A DNA stretch of 64,000 bases from Oricola cellulosilytica (lineage in GTDB: Bacteria; Pseudomonadota; Alphaproteobacteria; Rhizobiales; Rhizobiaceae), in the NCBI RefSeq assembly GCF_019966575.1, contig NZ_JAINFK010000004.1, positions 1 through 64,000 of the forward strand. The letters are read 5' to 3'. Position 1 is the stretch's first letter, and each line of letters opens with the position of its first letter. A model generated the notes under the pieces. It saw only the letters and a list, made by a program, of their open reading frames with translations. It was not told the DNA's origin and made no database searches. The position numbers were made by a program, and so were the translations under genes. This document shows, one piece after another, positions 43,046-51,220 of this stretch.

Positions 43046-44056
43046 CTAGACGATTTCGGTTCGTCCTATGTCCAGCGAATAGATGACGGCGTCGTCTGTA
43101 ATGTCGAGGGTCCCCTGGCCGTTGACCGCCGACGGAACGATACGTTCCAGCATCGTTCGCCCGAAACTCTTTGCCTTTGGCGCCGACGAAATCACTCGGG
43201 GACTCTCCGTCCAAGTCAAACGGAAACCGTAATCCCCGAGATCCTCGCAATTGATTTCGACGCGCCCGCCCGGGCGGGTAAGTGAGCCGTGCACGAGAGC
43301 GTTGGTGACAAGCTCATGAAGCGCCAGTCCAACGTGTAGGGTGCCGTTGGGACCAAGTTCGGGATCCTCCCCGGTCACCTCGATATGCCCGTCCTGGAAA
43401 GGCACGACGTCTATCACTTGACGCTTCACCAGATCGGAAAATGCCGAGCCGTGCCAGTCACGTTCGGTTATGACATCCTGAGATTTCGCGAGCGACTGCA
43501 GGCGTCCGGTAAAACGCCGCACAAACTCATCCTTCGTCGATGCGACTCTCGCCGTCTGCCCCGACAAACTCAACACCATGGCCAGCATGTTTTTGGAGCG
43601 GTGGGCGACCTCGCGCAGCAGGTTTTTCAGCGTCTGCTCGCGTTTCAGTTGCTCCGAAATGTCGATCGACGAGCAAACAAAGCCCTCGACATCGCGTTTG
43701 GCGTCGAAAGCGGGCTCTATGGTCAACTTGATGTAGAACGGGCGCGGGTCGCCTGTGTCGTTGGGAGGGGTGACGGCGAGTTCGACCGCGCCGCGCTCGC
43801 CGCTGGCAAGCACGGTCCGCTTTGCTTCCTGAAGCTTTTTCAGTGCCTCTGACCCCAGGACGACGTCTTCTTTCTGCCCAGTCAGGTCGCCGGTGGCCCA
43901 GAGCGACTGCGGGTTGACGAACCACCGGAATACACCTTCGACGTCTTGAAAAAAGATCGTGACTGCACTGCCGGATAATGACTTTAGCACGAGATCTTTA
44001 TCGGGCATTTCAGAGCGATACTCTAAACCGATTTCGTGAGATGGACGGGCGGTCAT
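43046..44056 (-). CDS. HWE-family sensor histidine kinase with PAS domain
   Basis: A 336-residue cytoplasmic kinase with no membrane segment. Residues 20-140 form a PAS-like domain; the phospho-acceptor is His152 in EVAHRSKNMLAM, followed by an N-box HELVTNALVHG and the WxE motif in RLTWTES, which define the HWE/HisKA_2 group. These kinases phosphorylate PhyR in the general stress response, and phyR lies 260 bases upstream. ATG 44056 is chosen; TTG 44074 and ATG 44008 are alternatives. The start codon lies in the loop of a hairpin (44046-44070). Confidence 0.88.
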   Translation of the reverse strand: MTARPSHEIGLEYRSEMPDKDLVLKSLSGSAVTIFFQDVEGVFRWFVNPQSLWATGDLTGQKEDVVLGSEALKKLQEAKRTVLASGERGAVELAVTPPNDTGDPRPFYIKLTIEPAFDAKRDVEGFVCSSIDISEQLKREQTLKNLLREVAHRSKNMLAMVLSLSGQTARVASTKDEFVRRFTGRLQSLAKSQDVITERDWHGSAFSDLVKRQVIDVVPFQDGHIEVTGEDPELGPNGTLHVGLALHELVTNALVHGSLTRPGGRVEINCEDLGDYGFRLTWTESPRVISSAPKAKSFGRTMLERIVPSAVNGQGTLDITDDAVIYSLDIGRTEIV

Positions 44057-44070
44057 ATGGGAACCGCCCG
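44046..44070 (-). promoter_or_regulatory. Hairpin enclosing the kinase start codon
   Basis: CGGGCGGT (44046-44053) and ACCGCCCG (44063-44070) are perfect 8-bp arms; the kinase ATG (44056-44054) lies in the 9-base loop between them. In the mRNA this would sit right at the initiation site, between the DUF1328 stop and the kinase. It could limit kinase translation or act as a weak terminator. Confidence 0.5.
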
Positions 44071-44078
44071 CCAATTAA

Positions 44079-44243
44079 TCAGGCTTTTCGCATGAGCCGG
44101 AAAACCAAGCTGACCACGAAAAGGACGAGAAAGATAAAGAACAGTATCTGCGCGATCCCGGCCGATGCCCCTGCGACGCCGCCGAAGCCGAGGAACGCCG
44201 CGATCAGAGCCACTACGAGGAAAGCTAAAGCCCATCCAAGCAT
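44079..44243 (-). CDS. DUF1328 small membrane protein (YtjA-like), 54 aa
   Basis: A 54-residue protein from ATG 44243, with AGGAG 7 bases upstream. [20 protein letters not shown] and a second hydrophobic segment ([18 protein letters not shown]) with [12 protein letters not shown] between are the DUF1328 pattern. It is a two-segment inner membrane protein of unknown function, and an exact EcfG promoter precedes it. Confidence 0.92.
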   Translation of the reverse strand: MLGWALAFLVVALIAAFLGFGGVAGASAGIAQILFFIFLVLFVVSLVFRLMRKA

Positions 44244-44277
44244 GACATTTCTCCTGTGTTGCCACTACGAGAAAAAT

Positions 44278-44302
44278 AACGTGTGCCCCCTGATGTGGTT
44301 CC
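44278..44302 (-). promoter_or_regulatory. EcfG-type promoter of the DUF1328 gene
   Basis: On the minus strand, GGAAC (forward GTTCC at 44298-44302), 16 bases, CGTT (forward AACG at 44278-44281): an exact match, 34 bases before the ATG. It lies just after the phyR stop and could also transcribe the kinase gene downstream. Confidence 0.85.
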
Positions 44303-44315
44303 CCGTTCGGCGCGA

Positions 44316-45107
44316 TCAGGCCGCGTCTTTTACCTCTTCGCGAAAGAACAGCGCCTGGCTTATCAGCGCCGAGACCGACGATGGTTCGAACGGCTTTGTC
44401 ACGAGGAAGGCAGGTTCCGGACGTTCGCCGGTCAGCAGACGCTCCGGAAACGCGGTGATGAAAATAACAGGGACCGTCATCTTCTGTAGAATTTCATTCA
44501 CCGCATCGAGGCCCGAACTCCCGTCAGCCAGCTGGATGTCGGCAAGCACGATGCCGGGCTCTTCGCGCGATACCATCTCCGTCGCCTCGGTGTGTGTGCG
44601 CGCGATGCCCATCACCGAGTGACCAAGTTCTTCAACCATCGCCTGAATGTCCATCGCGATCAGCGGCTCGTCCTCAATAATGAGGACGTTTGTTGCGACC
44701 TGTTGCGCAATGTCCTGGCCGGCCTGCTCAATAAGGGCGTCAAGGGCGGGCGTGTCGACATCGAGAACATAAGCCGCTTCCTCGCGTGAAAACCCTTCCA
44801 CTGAAGTCAGGAGAAAGGCCTGCCGGGGCAGCGGCGAGATTGCATGAAGGTTCCGCGCGCCCTGCTCCGAGACATCCGAGTCGCTTTGATCGCGAAGGTT
44901 TATGTCGATCGACGACCAAAGCTTGACAAACATCCTGTAGAGGCCGGAGCGCAGGTCTTCCGCCTGCTTGAGTGGAGTGGGGTCTGAAACGACCGCTTCC
45001 AGCAGTGCCGCAACATAGTTGTCCCCGCTTGACTGCGACCCCATGACGGAACGCGCATAGCGCCGTAGGTATGGAATATGACCCGAAAGCTCGGCTGCGA
45101 GCGACAT
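44316..45107 (-). CDS. phyR: General stress response regulator PhyR
   Basis: A 263-residue protein: residues 1-135 are a sigma-factor-like domain (IPYLRRYARSVMGS, LTSVEGFSREEAAYVLDV) and 140-260 a receiver with Glu145/Asp146, phospho-acceptor Asp190 (VLADIQLADGSS) and Lys in TKPFEP. Phosphorylated PhyR sequesters the anti-sigma factor NepR and frees EcfG. ATG with AGGAG upstream. It is divergent from nepR-ecfG and has an exact EcfG promoter, giving positive feedback. Confidence 0.96.
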   Translation of the reverse strand: MSLAAELSGHIPYLRRYARSVMGSQSSGDNYVAALLEAVVSDPTPLKQAEDLRSGLYRMFVKLWSSIDINLRDQSDSDVSEQGARNLHAISPLPRQAFLLTSVEGFSREEAAYVLDVDTPALDALIEQAGQDIAQQVATNVLIIEDEPLIAMDIQAMVEELGHSVMGIARTHTEATEMVSREEPGIVLADIQLADGSSGLDAVNEILQKMTVPVIFITAFPERLLTGERPEPAFLVTKPFEPSSVSALISQALFFREEVKDAA

Positions 45108-45141
45108 GCTTCTCTCCTGTGGATGCTTTTTCCCGTATCCT

Positions 45142-45166
45142 AACGGCGCAAATAAGGATAGGTTCC
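45142..45166 (-). promoter_or_regulatory. EcfG-type promoter of phyR
   Basis: On the minus strand, GGAAC (forward GTTCC at 45162-45166), 16 bases, CGTT (forward AACG at 45142-45145): an exact consensus match, 35 bases before the phyR ATG. Confidence 0.9.
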
Positions 45167-45174
45167 GTTTTTAT

Positions 45175-45199
45175 GCAACCAATTCCATTCTCGGACGTT
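45175..45199 (+). promoter_or_regulatory. Near-consensus EcfG-type promoter of nepR-ecfG
   Basis: GCAAC at 45175-45179, 16 bases, CGTT at 45196-45199; one mismatch in the -35. It is 25 bases before the nepR start and back to back with the phyR promoter. Autoregulation of nepR-ecfG is usual in the group. Confidence 0.6.
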
Positions 45200-45223
45200 C
45201 AGGGTCTGATCGGTGGGAAGGTA

Positions 45224-45442
45224 ATGATGACTGCAATTATGGGTTCGACGCATTCTGAAATGCCGAGTGAAGGAAAAAAACCACCAAAGGTGGACGAGTT
45301 AGCGACCAGCCAGATAGGCAAGCGGTTGCGTCACGAATTCGATGCCGTACTAAATGAACCGGTTCCGGATCGATTCCGTGATCTCCTGAAGAAGCTTGAG
45401 GAAGCGGAAGAGGGATCCGGAGGGACCTCGCGGGATGAGTAA
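45224..45442 (+). CDS. nepR: Anti-sigma factor NepR
   Basis: A 72-residue protein from ATG 45224 (45227 is equally possible) after GGAAGG. The core KVDELATSQIGKRLRHEFD plus EPVPDRFRDLLKKLEEAE is the two-helix NepR motif that binds EcfG or PhyR. An in-frame extension back to 45071 runs across the promoters and is rejected. It overlaps ecfG by 8 bases. Confidence 0.93.
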   Translation: MMTAIMGSTHSEMPSEGKKPPKVDELATSQIGKRLRHEFDAVLNEPVPDRFRDLLKKLEEAEEGSGGTSRDE

Positions 45443-45995
45443 TCAGGTCGAGTTCAAGGATGGCCTGCTTGCTGCCATCCCAAATCTCCGCGCTTTTGCC
45501 ATTTCGCTTTGCGGCGCGGCGGATCGCGCCGACGACCTCGTGCAGGAGGCCTTGGTTCGGGCCTGGGACAAGCAATCGTCGTTTCAGCCGGGAACGAACC
45601 TTCGGGCATGGCTGTTCACCATTTTGCGCAACGAGTTCTATTCGCAGATGCGCAAGCGCGGTCGCGAGGTTTCCGACGCCGACGGCGCGCTCACCAATGC
45701 GATGGCCTCTCACCCCGAACAGAGCGGCAAAATGGATCTTCAGGATTTCCAGAAGGCATTGATGACCTTGCCGGATGACCAGCGCGAAGCCATCGTGCTC
45801 GTCGGTGCGTCGGGCATGGCCTATGAAGAGGCAGCCGAGATTTGCGGATGTGCAGTCGGAACGGTGAAGAGCCGCGTCTCGCGGGCGCGGGCCAGATTAT
45901 CCGAACTTCTCGACATCAAGGACAGCAGCGAATACGGACCGGACGGTGTGGCGGCCCATGTCATGGGGCGTTCGGTGGTCAACAGCGCCGCCTGA
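45435..45995 (+). CDS. ecfG: ECF sigma factor EcfG (general stress response)
   Basis: A 186-residue ECF15-type sigma factor: region 2 (AADRADDLVQEALVRAWDK, LRAWLFTILRNEFYSQMRK) and region 4 (LPDDQREAIVLVGASGMAYE, GTVKSRVSRARARL). It directs transcription from GGAAC-N16/17-CGTT promoters, many of which are visible in this window. ATG 45435 lies inside the nepR 3' end, so translation is coupled to its antagonist. The next gene is convergent and abuts its stop. Confidence 0.95.
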   Translation: MSNQVEFKDGLLAAIPNLRAFAISLCGAADRADDLVQEALVRAWDKQSSFQPGTNLRAWLFTILRNEFYSQMRKRGREVSDADGALTNAMASHPEQSGKMDLQDFQKALMTLPDDQREAIVLVGASGMAYEEAAEICGCAVGTVKSRVSRARARLSELLDIKDSSEYGPDGVAAHVMGRSVVNSAA

Positions 45996-46355
45996 TCAGC
46001 CGATAACTATTGCGACCGCGGTCGTCAGGTCTTCCGTCGAAAACGGCTTCGAAATCGTTGCCGAGGGGTTGCGCGCACTCGCAGCGTTTTCGATGATCGA
46101 TTCAGTGGTCAAAAAGACCGTGGGAATTCTGTTGTGCAAGAGATAGTCGTACAACCGTGCACTGACCTTCGCGAGAGACCGCAAGTCCAGAATGGCCAAG
46201 CCAAGGGACAGTTGATCCGGAAACGGTAGCTTGTTGTCCCCTCCGCTGCGAGCGCTCACGACTGTTCCCGCATTCAAGTCAAGGGCCATCGACTCGAGTT
46301 CCAGGGAAATGAGCGCATTGTCTTCGACAATGAGAACGTTCCTACCATTCAGCAT
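45996..46355 (-). CDS. Single-domain response regulator
   Basis: A 119-residue receiver with no output domain: Asp pair in IVEDNALISLELE, phospho-acceptor Asp in LAILDLRSLA, Thr in VFLTTES and Lys in TISKPFS. Stand-alone receivers of this kind often tune PhyR/HWE-kinase signalling in alphaproteobacteria. Its stop abuts that of ecfG. No EcfG-like site was found upstream. Confidence 0.85.
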   Translation of the reverse strand: MLNGRNVLIVEDNALISLELESMALDLNAGTVVSARSGGDNKLPFPDQLSLGLAILDLRSLAKVSARLYDYLLHNRIPTVFLTTESIIENAASARNPSATISKPFSTEDLTTAVAIVIG

Positions 46356-46499
46356 GGGGGCGCTTTCGGAAATCGGAATATCCTGCGTTAGGCGAACACC
46401 TCCCTAACGTCATTCAACTTTGACATAGTGCCGGTAAGCGTGCCCGGAACTTAACACCCCACGTGGTGGCGATCATCGCATGGGCCATGACCGGTCTGG

Positions 46500-47579
46500 T
46501 TAGGTCTTTTTTGGTACCTGGTTCAGTGGGCGGCTTGATGCGCTGCCTGCCTGCCTGCGCTGTTCCAGAAAGCGCATGAGGGCTGTTTCAGCCCTCGACA
46601 AAAGCTGGCGCCGCCGCCCGCGCACGAGTGCCGGGTCCAGTCGACCGCCCTTGTATTCCTGAAGCACGTCGTGGTGAATATAGCTGGATTTCGCCACCGC
46701 CGGCGTGTTGCGAAGCATGTCAGCCACTTCCCTGCTCACGTTCGCGATGGTGCGGTCCCGCGCCTTTTCGGTTTTTGCAGCGCAACGCGCGAGCTTGTCG
46801 AGCGCGTAGGCAGTGGCCGCGAAAGTTCGGAAGTCCTTGGCTGATATGGCCCGACCAGCGGCATCGCGCAGATAGGAATTCAGAGCGCTAGCAGTCAACT
46901 GCCGCTGCTGGCCATAGACGAAGACCCGCCGCGTTTCGCTGTGACGACGCAGATGGTCCAGCTTTTTAGCCAAGGTAGAGTTCTTGACGGTGACGTGGTG
47001 GCGCTTGGCAGACTTGCCCTTGTATCGAAGCTCGATCCGTCCATTTCGCTGAATGCGAACATCTGATTTCCGCAGCGTGACTGCGCCCCTGCCTCCCTCT
47101 TCGGCGTAAGCCTCGTGGCCTGGCCGCATATTTGCCTTGTCGAGAAGCCACGTGGCGGTGGCCGCGGCCAGCGGCTTGGTCGCACTGGTTCTCTTGATAT
47201 CGCGCTGAACCTTGCGGCGAATCCGTGGTAATGAACGGCCGAACTCATAAAGGCGGTCCGCTTTCACGGCGCTGGTAATCTTCTCCCAATCGGGGTGGAA
47301 GCAATATTGGCGCCTTCCGGCTTCGTCCGTCCCGATCGCCTGGATATGAAAAGCCGGATCATTTGCAATTTGGACATCTTCCCAGGCGGGTGGAATGACA
47401 AGGCTGTCGATCCGGACCGCGGTCTTGGCGGAGACCGGCTTTCCGTTTCTGCCGTGCACGTACGAAAATCCGTCCGCCGCAGGTTCGCGCCGGACGGTCA
47501 GATCGCGTGATTCGCATAGAACGACTTGATGGTCCTGCGCATATCGTTCGTATGCCCGGCGGTCGGTGCGGCTGATCAA
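46500..47579 (-). CDS. DNA topoisomerase IB
   Basis: A 359-residue type IB topoisomerase. The N-terminal domain has VIPPAWEDVQIANDP and the catalytic domain RYKGKSAKRHHVTV, SAKDFRTFAATAYAL and the Tyr in KSSYIHHDVL. It relaxes supercoils of either sign by a 3'-phosphotyrosyl intermediate. Many rhizobia carry such a chromosomal copy. It overlaps the 75-aa gene upstream by 4 bases and probably belongs to a stress operon. Confidence 0.92.
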   Translation of the reverse strand: MISRTDRRAYERYAQDHQVVLCESRDLTVRREPAADGFSYVHGRNGKPVSAKTAVRIDSLVIPPAWEDVQIANDPAFHIQAIGTDEAGRRQYCFHPDWEKITSAVKADRLYEFGRSLPRIRRKVQRDIKRTSATKPLAAATATWLLDKANMRPGHEAYAEEGGRGAVTLRKSDVRIQRNGRIELRYKGKSAKRHHVTVKNSTLAKKLDHLRRHSETRRVFVYGQQRQLTASALNSYLRDAAGRAISAKDFRTFAATAYALDKLARCAAKTEKARDRTIANVSREVADMLRNTPAVAKSSYIHHDVLQEYKGGRLDPALVRGRRRQLLSRAETALMRFLEQRRQAGSASSRPLNQVPKKT

Positions 47580-47803
47580 GGCGCTTTGACGTCCTGTATT
47601 AGCTCATCGATCATACGAAGACCGTCTGGCTTGTTCTGCGTCGCCTCGGGCATTTCTCTTGCGAACGCGCTCTGGCGCGCCACGGCCTTGTCACGCAGCT
47701 CATAAAGCTGCTCTAGTTTCTCCTGACGGGTAAGGACCGGACTTCGGGCAACCTGCTCAGGCGTAAGATGATGACCCATGGCGCTCGTGGAACCGCTGAT
47801 CAT
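47576..47803 (-). CDS. Hypothetical protein, 75 aa, coupled to topoisomerase IB
   Basis: A 75-residue hydrophilic protein (GHHLTPEQVARSPVLTRQEK, then a helical segment) with GGGAGGAAG upstream of ATG 47803. The stop overlaps the topoisomerase start (ATGA). No family recognised; a small DNA- or topoisomerase-associated role is only suggested by coupling. Confidence 0.7.
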   Translation of the reverse strand: MISGSTSAMGHHLTPEQVARSPVLTRQEKLEQLYELRDKAVARQSAFAREMPEATQNKPDGLRMIDELIQDVKAP

Positions 47804-47818
47804 TATCTTCCTCCCTCG

Positions 47819-48013
47819 CTAGACGCTGACGCGCTTGTCGCTCGGACCGAAGAGAAGCCACAGCAGGAAGCCGATAACCGGCAATATCAGGATAAGGAGT
47901 ATCCAGATGACCTTTTTTGCCGTCGATGCTGACGACCCAATCGTTTTGATGATCGCGTAAATATCGGCAATCAGGACGAGCAGCCCCAAAATGCCTCCAA
48001 CTTCTATGCCCAT
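47819..48013 (-). CDS. PLDc_N-type small membrane protein, 64 aa
   Basis: A 64-residue protein with two hydrophobic segments (GGILGLLVLIADIYAIIKTI; VIWILLILILPVIGFLLWLL) and a C-terminal FGPSDK, which is the phospholipase D N-terminal/PLDc_N pattern. The enzymatic part is absent. It lies 15 bases before the 75-aa gene in the same operon. Confidence 0.82.
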   Translation of the reverse strand: MGIEVGGILGLLVLIADIYAIIKTIGSSASTAKKVIWILLILILPVIGFLLWLLFGPSDKRVSV

Positions 48014-48075
48014 TGGCTCACTCCGATTTGAGGGTTGACATTATGGCGCTGCCGGGACGCCTGCCCTTGGCTCAC

Positions 48076-48270
48076 TTATTGCGCAGGTCCTTCGCCACCG
48101 ATATCGGCGGTGACCTCGTCGGCATCGAATGCCTCAAGTGTAATTGCTCCGATTCCCGCGAGAACAAGTCCGGCCACAAGGACATAGAGCACCGGCTTTC
48201 CCCAACTGCCCTGTCTTGCTTCAGTCTTGTTTAGCTTGGTCAAATCCTGTCCTTTCAGGTCAGCATTCAT
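48076..48270 (-). CDS. Single-pass membrane protein, 64 aa
   Basis: From ATG 48270 (MNADLKGQDLTKLNK) with one hydrophobic segment (PVLYVLVAGLVLAGIGAITL) and an acidic C-terminal tail. The longer in-frame start at 48303 overlaps a possible EcfG-like promoter and is disfavoured. No family recognised. Confidence 0.6.
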   Translation of the reverse strand: MNADLKGQDLTKLNKTEARQGSWGKPVLYVLVAGLVLAGIGAITLEAFDADEVTADIGGEGPAQ

Positions 48271-48287
48271 GCGGGACACAGGCGTCA

Positions 48288-48312
48288 AATGCGCCGGCAG
48301 CAATTTGGTTCC
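48288..48312 (-). promoter_or_regulatory. Possible EcfG-like promoter for the small-protein/topoisomerase operon
   Basis: On the minus strand GGAAC (48312-48308), 16 bases, CATT (48291-48288): exact -35, one mismatch in the -10. It is 17 bases before ATG 48270. Weaker evidence than the exact sites. Confidence 0.35.
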
Positions 48313-48321
48313 CGAGACCCT

Positions 48322-50019
48322 TCAAACCATGTTCGAAGGGATGAACGCGTGGCGTTTCGAAAAGCGCTCGGTCTTCTTGTGGGGGAAGGGAACAACACCT
48401 CCGGCACACTGACCCGCATCGGAGGAGCGTTGCGCCGCACAATTCTGCCACGCAGCCATAGCAGCGGCCGGATTGTGCGCCGCGTCCTCGAGTGCCAGAT
48501 CCTCCCCCAGATGCTGTCTCCAAAGCTTCTGCCTCAACTCCGCCGCCCGTTCCGGCCATTCGAGAACATAACCGGCCTCGAAATCCCACCGCATCGACCG
48601 GCCGTTCAAATTTGCCGACGAAACGATAGCGGTCCGGTCGTCGGCGACGAGCACCTTGGAGTGAACGTAAACCATCGCCTTTCCATTGATTGCGTCACGC
48701 TCGTGCCGCTCCTCGCGGGGCTTGCCATTGGTCAGGCAGAAGGCAGAAAAGCGGTTTCCGTAGACAAGCCGCAAGCGATTGAGTGCGCGCAGCTGCAACC
48801 ATTCGCCGTAGCGGTGCACGGCGGAGCGGTCCCCGGTGAACGCCACAATGTCCGGCGCGCCAGGAAGCAGCACGATGAGGTGTAGTGACGGATGGGCCGC
48901 CGCGGCGACCAGAGCGTTTCGGATCGGCTTCGACCGCAAAAACTGCGTCTCGATATAAATGAGCGACCGTGCCGAGCCGATGATGTCCAAGTGCGCGCGT
49001 TCGATGCCGGCGTAATTCGTTCTCGGCCCGAACGCGAAGGGATTTGCGGTGCGGTAGGCGCGTGTCGAAACAAACCGCACCCGCTCCCCTGTTCTTACGC
49101 GTTCGGGTGGCGGCCCGGCAGTAGCGGCGGGGAAGTTCGGGCGATCCCCAAAGCTGAAACCCCTGGTTAGAACCGTCCGCCAGCTATCTTCGAAATGCAC
49201 CGACAGATCGGCGACCGGCGGGCCGCTGATTTGCATGTCGACATCGTGCCAAGTTTGCTCGGCAGGTCTTTGATGATCAGGCGTGTCAAAGCGGCGCTCG
49301 TCAACATCGAGACCGCCGATGATCGCGCGGTCGCCATCAGCGATCATGAACTTCTGGTGATATGCCTGTGTAAAATTCGACGCAGGAGGCCAAAAGCGTA
49401 AATTACCCCTTCGGTCGAGGATCGCCCTCAGCCCCGGCGGCAAATCGCCCTTGGCCTTGGCGACTAGATCCGCGGCCGTCTGGCGCACCCACGGCCATAT
49501 GAGCGTGCGGATAATCGACCCGGATTGTCCTCCGGGAAATCCCGCCACCACCTGAAAATTGTCGCGCGCTTGCTGCGGAAGGCGGTCGCGCCGTTGGAGG
49601 ATATCATTCATTCTGCGCCACGTTTGGGCGTGCTCATCCGGTGCGCCAACCGGATCGAAATCGTTTATCAGTAGTCGCACACGCACCCCGCGCGCGACAG
49701 CATCAACCAGCAAATCGCCCCAGTCCGAAAAACCTGAGGCCTTGGCCTTCTTGCTTCGCACCCGCGTGTCGGGAGCAAAGAAATGAAATGACAGATCAAG
49801 GCTGTTCGTAGCTGAAAGAATGAGCTCCTCCATCTTCGGAAAAGCTTGGGCCGCCGTCAGCAAAAATTTCAGGTCCGGCGATTCAGGTGGAGCGGTTTTC
49901 GCGGCACGCTGTTCTTCGAAAACCTTGGTCACGGATTCGGCCTCTATTCTTGCGTCGGCGAACGTATCTCGGGCAGGGATGGGCGTAGCACCGGGCGATA
50001 CGCGTCTTGCCCTCAACAA
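48322..50019 (-). CDS. Phospholipase D-like protein with two HKD motifs
   Basis: Up to 565 residues. Two HxKxxxxD motifs are visible: HQKFMIADGDRAIIGGLD and HSKVLVADDRTAIVSSANLN, which form the bipartite active site of PLD/cardiolipin synthase-type enzymes. No signal peptide or membrane segment is evident. The start is uncertain: 50019 is a TTG and internal GTG codons are possible. A GGAAC-N16-CATT element just upstream (about 50017-50041) hints at EcfG control. Substrate could be phospholipid or nucleic acid. Confidence 0.82.
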   Translation of the reverse strand: MLRARRVSPGATPIPARDTFADARIEAESVTKVFEEQRAAKTAPPESPDLKFLLTAAQAFPKMEELILSATNSLDLSFHFFAPDTRVRSKKAKASGFSDWGDLLVDAVARGVRVRLLINDFDPVGAPDEHAQTWRRMNDILQRRDRLPQQARDNFQVVAGFPGGQSGSIIRTLIWPWVRQTAADLVAKAKGDLPPGLRAILDRRGNLRFWPPASNFTQAYHQKFMIADGDRAIIGGLDVDERRFDTPDHQRPAEQTWHDVDMQISGPPVADLSVHFEDSWRTVLTRGFSFGDRPNFPAATAGPPPERVRTGERVRFVSTRAYRTANPFAFGPRTNYAGIERAHLDIIGSARSLIYIETQFLRSKPIRNALVAAAAHPSLHLIVLLPGAPDIVAFTGDRSAVHRYGEWLQLRALNRLRLVYGNRFSAFCLTNGKPREERHERDAINGKAMVYVHSKVLVADDRTAIVSSANLNGRSMRWDFEAGYVLEWPERAAELRQKLWRQHLGEDLALEDAAHNPAAAMAAWQNCAAQRSSDAGQCAGGVVPFPHKKTERFSKRHAFIPSNMV

Positions 50020-50098
50020 TGAAAACGACCGCTAAGCGTTCCGCGACGTCGCTACAAAGAGCCGAGAAATCGCTCATGACGTTTTCGTGAGCCGCTTC

Positions 50099-50123
50099 GG
50101 AACCGCAAACCCGCTGACGCGTT
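50099..50123 (+). promoter_or_regulatory. EcfG-type promoter of the PRC-barrel gene
   Basis: GGAAC at 50099-50103, 16 bases, CGTT at 50120-50123: an exact consensus match, 85 bases before the ATG. Confidence 0.85.
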
Positions 50124-50208
50124 GAGTGCAGGACACCCGATGACCGGTTTTGGAAACGCTTGGGCCATCGGGTGCGCGAGTAGCAACACTCACAAAAAGG
50201 AATTTATT

Positions 50209-51159
50209 ATGAAAAAGCATCTCTTGGCTACCACTGCTGCAATCGCCCTTATCGCAACTCCGATGGCGATGGCTCAGAACGCCGACAACGCCACCCCGGC
50301 GACCTCCTCGGTCTTCAGTCAGGAACGCAATGAAAACATGGCGCCCGTCGACGGTTTTTACGCAGCCGATCCGAGCCAGATTCTCGCGACACGCTTCATC
50401 GGCGCCTACATTTATAATGGCACCGGAGAAGATGCCGAAACGGTCGGCGACGTCAACGACATCATCATGACGCAGGATGGCCGGGCCGTAGCCGTGATCG
50501 CCGGAATCGGCGGGTTCCTCGGAATTGGCGAAAAGGAAGTCGCTGTGTCGATGGATCAGCTCCAGTGGACGACCGATGCCGACGGCGACCAGATTCTTGT
50601 GGGCCAGTTCTCCAAGGAGCAGCTTGAAGCCGCACCGGCATTCGAGCGCGATAACATCGAGAACCGCAAGACTGCTGTGATGGAAGGTCAGCAGGTTCCG
50701 GCAAACGAGCAGACGGCAGAAGCCGAGCAGCCTGCAACGGAAACCATGGAGCAAACGGCTGAAGCCAAGCAGCCGACCGACGAAACTACTACCGCATCGA
50801 CACCGCGGATGGAGACCGTCACCGCTGCCGACGCCAAGCTTGAAGCAACCGAGATCATCGGGATGTCCGTAACCGGCGCCGATGGCGAGGAAGTTGGCGA
50901 AGTTTCGGAAATCCTGATCGGCGACAGCGGCGAAGTTGAAGCTGTCCTCATCGACGTTGGCGGTTTCCTCGGTATGAACGAAAAGCCGGTTGCTGTCTCC
51001 TTCAATGAACTTCAGATCGCGCGGGCCGAAGGCTCGAAAGACTGGACAACCATCAAAACCGGGCTCACTGCCGAAGCGCTCGAAGAGCACAAGGCTTACA
51101 ACAAGTCCGAATACGAAGCCGACAAGGAAGCAGTAATCCTCGTCGCTCCGGTTCAGTAA
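50209..51159 (+). CDS. Exported protein with two PRC-barrel domains
   Basis: A 316-residue protein from ATG 50209. MKKHLLATTAAIALIATPM then AMAQ is a signal peptide. Two PRC-barrel-like units (FIGAYIYNGTGEDAETVGD; EIIGMSVTGADGEEVGEVSE) each end in a GIGGFLGIGEK or VGGFLGMNEK motif, separated by a low-complexity Glu/Thr/Ala linker. Periplasmic; role unknown. Preceded by an exact EcfG promoter and followed by a terminator. Confidence 0.85.
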   Translation: MKKHLLATTAAIALIATPMAMAQNADNATPATSSVFSQERNENMAPVDGFYAADPSQILATRFIGAYIYNGTGEDAETVGDVNDIIMTQDGRAVAVIAGIGGFLGIGEKEVAVSMDQLQWTTDADGDQILVGQFSKEQLEAAPAFERDNIENRKTAVMEGQQVPANEQTAEAEQPATETMEQTAEAKQPTDETTTASTPRMETVTAADAKLEATEIIGMSVTGADGEEVGEVSEILIGDSGEVEAVLIDVGGFLGMNEKPVAVSFNELQIARAEGSKDWTTIKTGLTAEALEEHKAYNKSEYEADKEAVILVAPVQ

Positions 51160-51170
51160 ACCGTTAACTG

Positions 51171-51208
51171 GCTGCCGCATCCCGAACTCGGGGTGCGGCC
51201 CTTTTTAA
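51171..51208 (+). terminator. Rho-independent terminator
   Basis: GCCGCATCCC and GGGGTGCGGC pair around a short loop and are followed by CCTTTTTAA, just after the PRC-barrel gene and just before the GTG start of the AI-2E gene. Confidence 0.8.
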
Positions 51209-51220
51209 GGAACGACGCCC

